The notes beneath the pieces are model-generated. The model was not told the origin of the DNA and did not search any database. It saw only the letters and a list, made by a program, of their open reading frames with translations. This document shows positions 58,991-64,000 of a DNA stretch of 64,000 nucleotides, piece by piece. Every line of letters starts with the position of its first letter. The stretch's first letter is position 1. The position numbers and the translations under genes are program-made. Source of the DNA: Chrysomallon squamiferum (lineage: Eukaryota; Mollusca; Gastropoda; Neomphalida; Peltospiridae); contig CM022667.1 in NCBI GenBank assembly GCA_012295275.1, positions 11,796,038 to 11,860,037 of the forward strand. Direction: 5' to 3'.

Positions 58991-59667
58991 TCACTCACTA
59001 AACACCCTGACATTAGATACAGCATATTTTACACTTGCTATTCTTTGCAATGCCATATTTTTTACTTTGACCTCTGCCTCTAACTCGGACCCTGGAGAAA
59101 TACGATTTTGGGTAATTTTCATCAGGGACACAAGATCTATGTCCTCTGTGTAGAATATCTCCACAGAAACGCCCAGAGTAATGGAAAATGATTCAAAGTC
59201 CTGTGTGGTCATAAAAGGATTTTGTTTCGGATCCAGTTTCAGCAAGTTAGCTTTGCAGAACTCATCAGCTAGGGATCCTGATTTTGTCACGACCACAGTG
59301 ACGTAGTGTTGCTCGTAGTGGCAGTAGAAATCTGAAAAATACATGTTGCTGCTGCTGTTGATGATGCTGCTTGGAGGAATGTGCAGTCGTTTGACTCCAA
59401 AGTACGAGAACAGTGGAGGTTTCTTGGTAACACGGTCAAGGCTGGTACTGAAAAAAAGTCCATCTAAAACACCGTTGATGCTCTGCGCAGGGTCGCCATT
59501 GTAGTCCTTGCGATACATCTCCATCATGCCGTCATGGATGTTGATGATGTTGCGGAAGTAAAAAGCAGACTTGTTTCTATACAAGTAATCAATAGGTGAC
59601 TTTGTGTCAGTCTGCATGAATTCTACCGATTTGTCCATCAAACTTTGAAGCTGGCTCAGAGTCATGT
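58991..59667 (-). CDS. PHYHIP-type domain exon with stop
   Basis: Acceptor (minus strand) ttctgctacag; 677 nt, entering in phase 1 and ending in TGA at 58,993-58,991. The peptide begins MTLSQLQSLMDKSVEFMQ and ends NVRVFSE. About 25 residues after EIFYTEDIDL extend beyond the family core. Confidence 0.88.
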
Positions 59668-61627
59668 CTGTAGCAGAAATCATACAAGAGAATTTTATTT
59701 AAAAAAAAAATGACCTCATTAATCCATAGAGTTCATAAGTTTTTCAAAAAGCCACATCTCTGTTTTATCATTATATTTACAAGTAAGGTCTTTGTGCTTT
59801 TGGAAACTAAGAAAAGGAAAAAATACCTTAACTTGTAAATATGATATATATATAATAATTAAATACAATAGATTTGTAATAAAACTGTATTCTTTTGTCA
59901 GTATATACAAGCAGCTGTTTATAAGTAGTATTTACTTATTGCTGTGATCAAAAGACCATCCTTCCAACTACATTTGTTTTGTTATCAAAAAGAAAATGTA
60001 AAAAAAATAATAAAAAAAATATTATTATTAAAACAGTAAACATTAATATTTTAATAAAATATATTTATAACAACTACAACAATAACAACAACAACATTAA
60101 CAATAATAATATCAATTATAACAATATTTTTAAAAGAAGCAACTGTTACTAGAGTTTGAAATACAAACCAGGTAATTTGACAGGTGCTGTCACCGAGTCT
60201 GTCTTTTGATCTGTGTTTCCATGGAGACCTCTTTCTTCTCGTATATCATCACTCCAGTACTGCAGTGCAGTTTCTGCAACATGTAGGCTTTGATTGTTGT
60301 CGTTCCTGGATTCAGGATGTCAATTGGGATTTTGAAGAATGACGTTGACGCTGATGTCGTAAGCCAGAGCAATTCATTGGATTCAGCCTCCTCTCGGAGC
60401 ACCAAGAGAATGTCTGCTGGGAGTGCCACTGAATCTGATGTCACTCTTATATCTTGTTTGACTCTCTTGTGTTTGAGTCCAAACTCAGGCTTAAATAGAT
60501 AAATAAATAAATAAATAAATATATAAATAAAAAAATAGGGAGATGGGTTGCTAACTAAAAATAAATAAATAAATAAATAAAAAAAAGTTAGGGAGGTAGG
60601 TTGCTAAGTACATAATTGAATAATTAAATAAATAAATGAATAGGTAGGTAGGTAGGTTGGTAAGTAAGAAAATAAATAAAAAAGTAGGTAGGTAGGTAGG
60701 TTGCTAAGTAAGTTAATAAGTAAATAGGTAAATAAATAAATAAATAAATGGAAATGAAAAAGAATGAAACAGGAAGAATAAGATTGTTGTTTGAACATGG
60801 ATATATATAAAAACATGATTGTACACACATTCAGACATATACAAATATACACATTAACACAGACAGACACTTTAGATATTAGAATGAAAAACACAGAAGG
60901 ATTAGTTACTTGATGGTTCATTTCTCTCAGTAGGACTGGATCTAGTCTGCCAGCTGTCAGCTTCATTATCCAGCTTTTTCTTTCACCTGTTACAAATAAG
61001 TGATACTGTTTTACTTTCCTTTCTTTACTATTATTATTATTATTTTATTATTATTATTATTATTATTATTTTCATGTAGTTACTAACAAAAATACCTGCT
61101 ACTAGTACTGCTGCTTCAGCCATCACCACCACCACCACCAACACTCCTACTACAATTATTAATATTTTTATCCTTATTTATTTTTGCACCAGTCACATAA
61201 CTACTATTGTTACTGCTGTAGCTGCTCATCCTAAAGCTAGAATTATTACTTATAATTATTATGATTAATCATTATTTAAATAAATGAAATCATTTTAAAG
61301 GTACCTCTTTCAATTTTGGATGTGCCTTTGCTACTAGCACATACGTTGTAGAAGTAGGGTATTCGTCTTATTGTTCTTTCCAAGCCGTACACTTGCACGG
61401 TGAATGGCGCTGTTGTCAGGTTCATTTTTATCTTTGGAAGAACTACGCTGTCCTCTTCCTTACAAAGAGAAATAAAGCAGACCACAGCATCGCCAGTGTC
61501 ATCGCTGTTAATGATGACACAGATGTTGGTGATGACTGTTCGGTACATTTGACCAGTCAATGGAAAGGTTACACGCATGTGTAGGGTCAGATGGTGCTGA
61601 TTTGAATTTTACTGTGACATTTGTCTT
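58991..61627 (-). CDS. PHYHIP/PHYHIPL C-terminal-domain protein, five visible exons
   Basis: The last exon (58,991-59,667) encodes ~224 residues matching the C-terminal domain of phytanoyl-CoA hydroxylase-interacting proteins. Visible family marks are a Y-x-RN start (LYRNKSAFYF), KDYNGDP, INGVLDGLFFS, the MYFSDFYCHYEQHYV core, a GS-x-x-D-x-FC block, LD-x-x-x-NPF, and the EIFYTEDIDL end. Vertebrate PHYHIP binds phytanoyl-CoA hydroxylase and neuronal partners; function outside vertebrates is poorly known. Upstream exons (59,781-59,806; 60,194-60,489; 60,910-60,986; 61,305 to about 61,627) join in phase and encode an unrecognised beta-rich region instead of the vertebrate fibronectin III part. 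The most 5' exon needs a one-base frame change. The gene is convergent with gene B. Confidence 0.8.
59781..59806 (-). CDS. Small 26-nt exon of the PHYHIP-like gene
   Basis: Minus-strand acceptor ccttttcttag and donor gtaaat. It enters in phase 2 and leaves in phase 1, exactly what the flanking exons need; no other pairing tried kept the frame. It encodes FQKHKDLT between split codons. Confidence 0.6.
60194..60489 (-). CDS. Internal exon of the PHYHIP-like gene
   Basis: 296 nt; minus-strand acceptor ctatttaag, donor gtgaca; phase 0 to 2. The peptide starts PEFGLKHKRVKQDIRVT and includes LPADILLVLREEAESNE. Not recognised. Confidence 0.75.
60493..60745 (+). repeat. AAATA / GGTA tetranucleotide mosaic
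   Basis: Alternating (AAAT)n and (GGTA)n blocks with 'ggttgctaagta'-like joins occurring three times, in an intron of the minus-strand gene. Confidence 0.85.
60910..60986 (-). CDS. Internal exon of the PHYHIP-like gene
   Basis: 77 nt; minus-strand acceptor ttgtaacag, donor gtaact; enters after one base of a split Gly codon and ends in phase 0. The peptide is ERKSWIMKLTAGRLDPV followed by LLREMNHQ. Confidence 0.7.
61305..61627 (-). CDS. Most 5' visible exon of the PHYHIP-like gene, with probable frame break
   Basis: The 3' half reads MRVTFPLTGQMYRTV to SKIER and ends with donor gtacct in the phase needed by the next exon. The best acceptor (tattttctccgcag, before 61,627) opens a coding-looking frame, TNVTVKFKSAPSDPTH, that differs by one base from the 3' half. 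A phase-0 acceptor ahead of 'cac' near 61,593 avoids the break but has a poor pyrimidine tract. Confidence 0.6.
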
Positions 61628-62017
61628 CTGCGGAGAAAATAGATTTTATATATATGTGTGTGTGTTTGTTTGTGAGAGAGAGAGAGAGATATTATAGGTG
61701 TTAGTAATAGGATTTTTATTAAATGGTTTTTTGGGTTGTTTTTTTTTCATTTTTAGAAAATATTACCAATTGTTGTTATGTATTGAATCTTAAATAGTTA
61801 TTTGTATATATTTTATATTAAAAAAAAAAAATAATAATTATACATTTTTTGGTGATTTCTATGTCATTCTCTTTCGCTTTTGGTTGTCAGTGTACAAATA
61901 TGTTATCTCCCTTTGTTTTACTATGTGTCTTTTATCTCTGTCCATTAATTTGTCCTATTTATTTCTCTCTGTTGTCTGTCTGTTTGTCAGTCTTCTGTCT
62001 GTCTATATCTATGTAGA

Positions 62018-62278
62018 TATAGATCAATAGACAGAAAGACATAGATAGATAGATAAACAGATATTATTGATAGGAAAATCCCTTTTTGTGTTGGTCTAGA
62101 ACCATTTCTCAGTATTTGGGACTGAAATTATTCTTAATGTGTATTTACACACTGTGTCTTCTAATATTACAAGAACAAAATTAGTTTAAAAAAAAATACA
62201 GTAAAAAAATATAAAAATAGCAACATTAATAATATTATTCTGTGACAGACACAGGTGTGTTTCTAAACACCTTCATTT

Positions 62279-62300
<22 letters not shown>
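62018..62300 (-). repeat. Right arm of the ~280-bp inverted repeat
   Basis: Reverse complement of 56,400-56,690, shared from the AAT tract through 'taggaaaatccctttttgtg' to the GATA-rich end. The arms are ~5.3 kb apart. Confidence 0.9.
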
Positions 62301-62315
<15 letters not shown>

Positions 62316-63023
62316 CATTTAAAAAACTAAATACATGTGATATCTAATGGTTTACACTAAACATAATTTGAAATATTACAAATTAAATCAAACATTTAAA
62401 AAAAAAAAAAAAAAAAAAAAAAATATTATATAGTTTCTGCTAAATCTATTTAATCTCTAATTAATAAGCAGTGGCTGTGTTTTGAAATACTACAATAGTT
62501 AGCACTCACAACTAATCTGCAAATACTGTAGAATCTCAGGTTATGAATTTAATTCATTCCAGAACTCGGTTCATAAACCAAAGCAATGTCAGACACACGA
62601 ACACAACTCTCACGTTTTTCATTTATTTGTTTCTTAACATCTATTTGATAAATTTATACTTTCCACCAGGATTGTCGCTTTAACTTTTTCTTTTCTTGGG
62701 TGCCATATTGGATAGGGTATAATGTAACAAATCATGACTTGAGATATCACAGTACGAAAACATGCTCTCGATAAATGAAATTACTAATTACATTTTATGC
62801 TAACTTGTATTTTGGTAATGTACAATTGTAAAAATGTAAAAATACTGACCATGCTGTTAGCTTGTCGGATCTCAGTCAGGCAGGTGACAGGATGTTTAAC
62901 GTAGTGTTTCGTGGAAACAGGTTAAAAGTGAAAGTAGGAAGTAAAACTAATCATGAAAATAAAATAAAAACACAATTAAGATGAGCTTATCTTTTGTTTC
63001 ATTTTGACTACATGCTGTCCCTG

Positions 63024-63054
<31 letters not shown>

Positions 63055-63479
63055 TTCCTTCTTCCTACATTCGGTTATTTTATTTGTTGTTTTTTTGTGT
63101 TGAATATTAATCTTAGAAGTAGTTCAGTAGTGGGATAACGTCTGTGTAATGTAATGTCAATGTAGGTCACTGGCATTGTCAATGGTTAACGTACTACAAA
63201 GACTGAGTCGAGTAGCGACAGTGTCAAATGTCTGATGTAGCTCATGCTCTTTTGTGATAATACTCGTAAGAAACTGGGTTAATTTTTATTACTATCCATG
63301 AAAGACTGAAGTAAAATTTGTACTAATATCCAAATAAAAAACTATATCTGACTAATACCAACATTGTATAGATTGTATAGAATTTTTACTAACATTCCTG
63401 TAAAATTACATCCATACCAACATTCATATAAGATAGTATCTAATGTTTACTAATATCCAAATAAAATTATATCTTATTT

Positions 63480-63600
63480 TCTTTCTTTTCTTTTCTTCTT
63501 CTACTTCTTCTTCTTCTTCTTCTTTTCTTCTTCTTCTTCTTCTTCTTCTTCTTTCTTCTTCTTCTTCTTTTTTCTTCTTCTTCTTCTTCTTCTTCTTATT
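63480..63600 (+). repeat. (CTT)n microsatellite
   Basis: ~120 bp of CTT with occasional extra T; a homopyrimidine tract. Confidence 0.97.
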
Positions 63601-64000
63601 ATTATAATATATGACTCTCTAATTTTGATTAATAAGATTTAATTTAGAATGAGAGATTGCATGATCAGTGTTCCTAAATATTCCAAAAAGACTATATTCC
63701 AACCCTGCTCTAGATGATAGGTTTATCCTAACTTTCTCCTTCCTGCCTGTAACATAGAAATATGAGTATGTGTGTGCGTATGTGTATCAGTGTGCATGCA
63801 GTTGTGTAAACGTGTGTGTAGTGTGCATGCAGTTCAGTAAGCATGTGAAGTTCTGTAGGTATGTAAAAGTGTGTGATTATATGTACAAGTGTTCTGCACA
63901 TTTAGAATTGAAGTATATTTAATAATTATTTGATGTGGGTTTTTTTTAGTTGTTTGTTTGTTTGTTTGTTTTTTTCAAGTTGTGTAACTGTTGTTGTTGT

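Larger units (their letters stand above)
61628..64000. other. Upstream flank of the PHYHIP-like gene, no supported gene
   Basis: Contains the right inverted-repeat arm (62,018-62,300), an AAT tract, poly-A (62,398-62,423), (GTT)n (63,026-63,052), a CTT tract (63,480-63,600) and degenerate GT near the window end. Further 5' exons or the promoter of the minus-strand gene may be here but none could be supported. Confidence 0.6.

Noticed and set aside
59719-59910. Minus-strand 63-residue open frame including CKYNDKTEMWLFEKLMNS
   Set aside because: It looks coding, but the frame runs into a stop with no usable donor. Phases of the neighbours fit only the first 26 nt (59,781-59,806), so the rest was treated as intron.
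62845-62915. Minus-strand stretch reading TKHYVKHPVTCLTEIRQANSM before a gtcag donor
   Set aside because: Attractive as a further 5' exon of the PHYHIP-like gene, but an in-frame stop lies just upstream and no AG acceptor lies between them. Not supported without RNA.

Overview
The window is animal nuclear DNA, and a mollusc (perhaps a gastropod) is the best guess. It is very AT-rich and full of microsatellites and poly-T/poly-A tracts. Short exons with GT/AG junctions are separated by long introns. At least four diverged copies match, from memory, a tRNA-derived SINE family common in molluscs: a 'ttctcgttccagccagtg' block, a 'tgtgggatggtgcatataaa'-like core, a 'cttaaccat' block and a tail resembling 'ataaaacatttcc'. 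There is no bacterial, viral or CRISPR-like content. All gene models are exons joined by eye from reading frame, splice sites and phase; no transcript was available.

Region 1 (1-8,667, + strand): the 3' part of a long coiled-coil gene ('gene A'), 13 exons coding 692 residues, with a stop at 8,665-8,667 and polyadenylation signals near 8,890-8,909. Region 2 (8,668-10,075): intergenic DNA and the putative promoter of the next gene. Region 3 (10,076 to about 57,490, + strand): 'gene B', a second long coiled-coil gene with 36 supported exons (about 1,430 codons) plus a candidate terminal exon with a stop at 57,486-57,488. Gene B is a head-to-tail paralogue of gene A: its 243-nt and last 231-nt exons match the first two visible exons of gene A in length, phase and sequence. 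Region 4 (58,991-61,627, - strand): a convergent gene whose last exon encodes a phytanoyl-CoA hydroxylase-interacting-protein (PHYHIP/PHYHIPL) type C-terminal domain, with at least four upstream exons and a probable one-base frame problem in the most 5' one. Region 5 (61,628-64,000): no supported gene; it holds one arm of a ~280-bp inverted repeat whose other arm is at 56.4-56.7 kb.

The most interesting pattern is how the coiled-coil genes seem to be built. Most gene B exons are whole multiples of 21 nt (one heptad); eleven are exactly 84 nt (28 codons, four heptads) and nearly all are phase 0-0, with a shared V-x-x-R-[DE]-x-x-[IV]-x-x-L start. Local tandem duplications sit against many exon boundaries, and at least two contain decayed copies of the neighbouring exon's 5' end. 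This looks like exon-module duplication caught at several stages. The cellular role of the coiled-coil proteins cannot be read from the sequence; a centrosomal, flagellar or golgin-like scaffold is possible but not shown.
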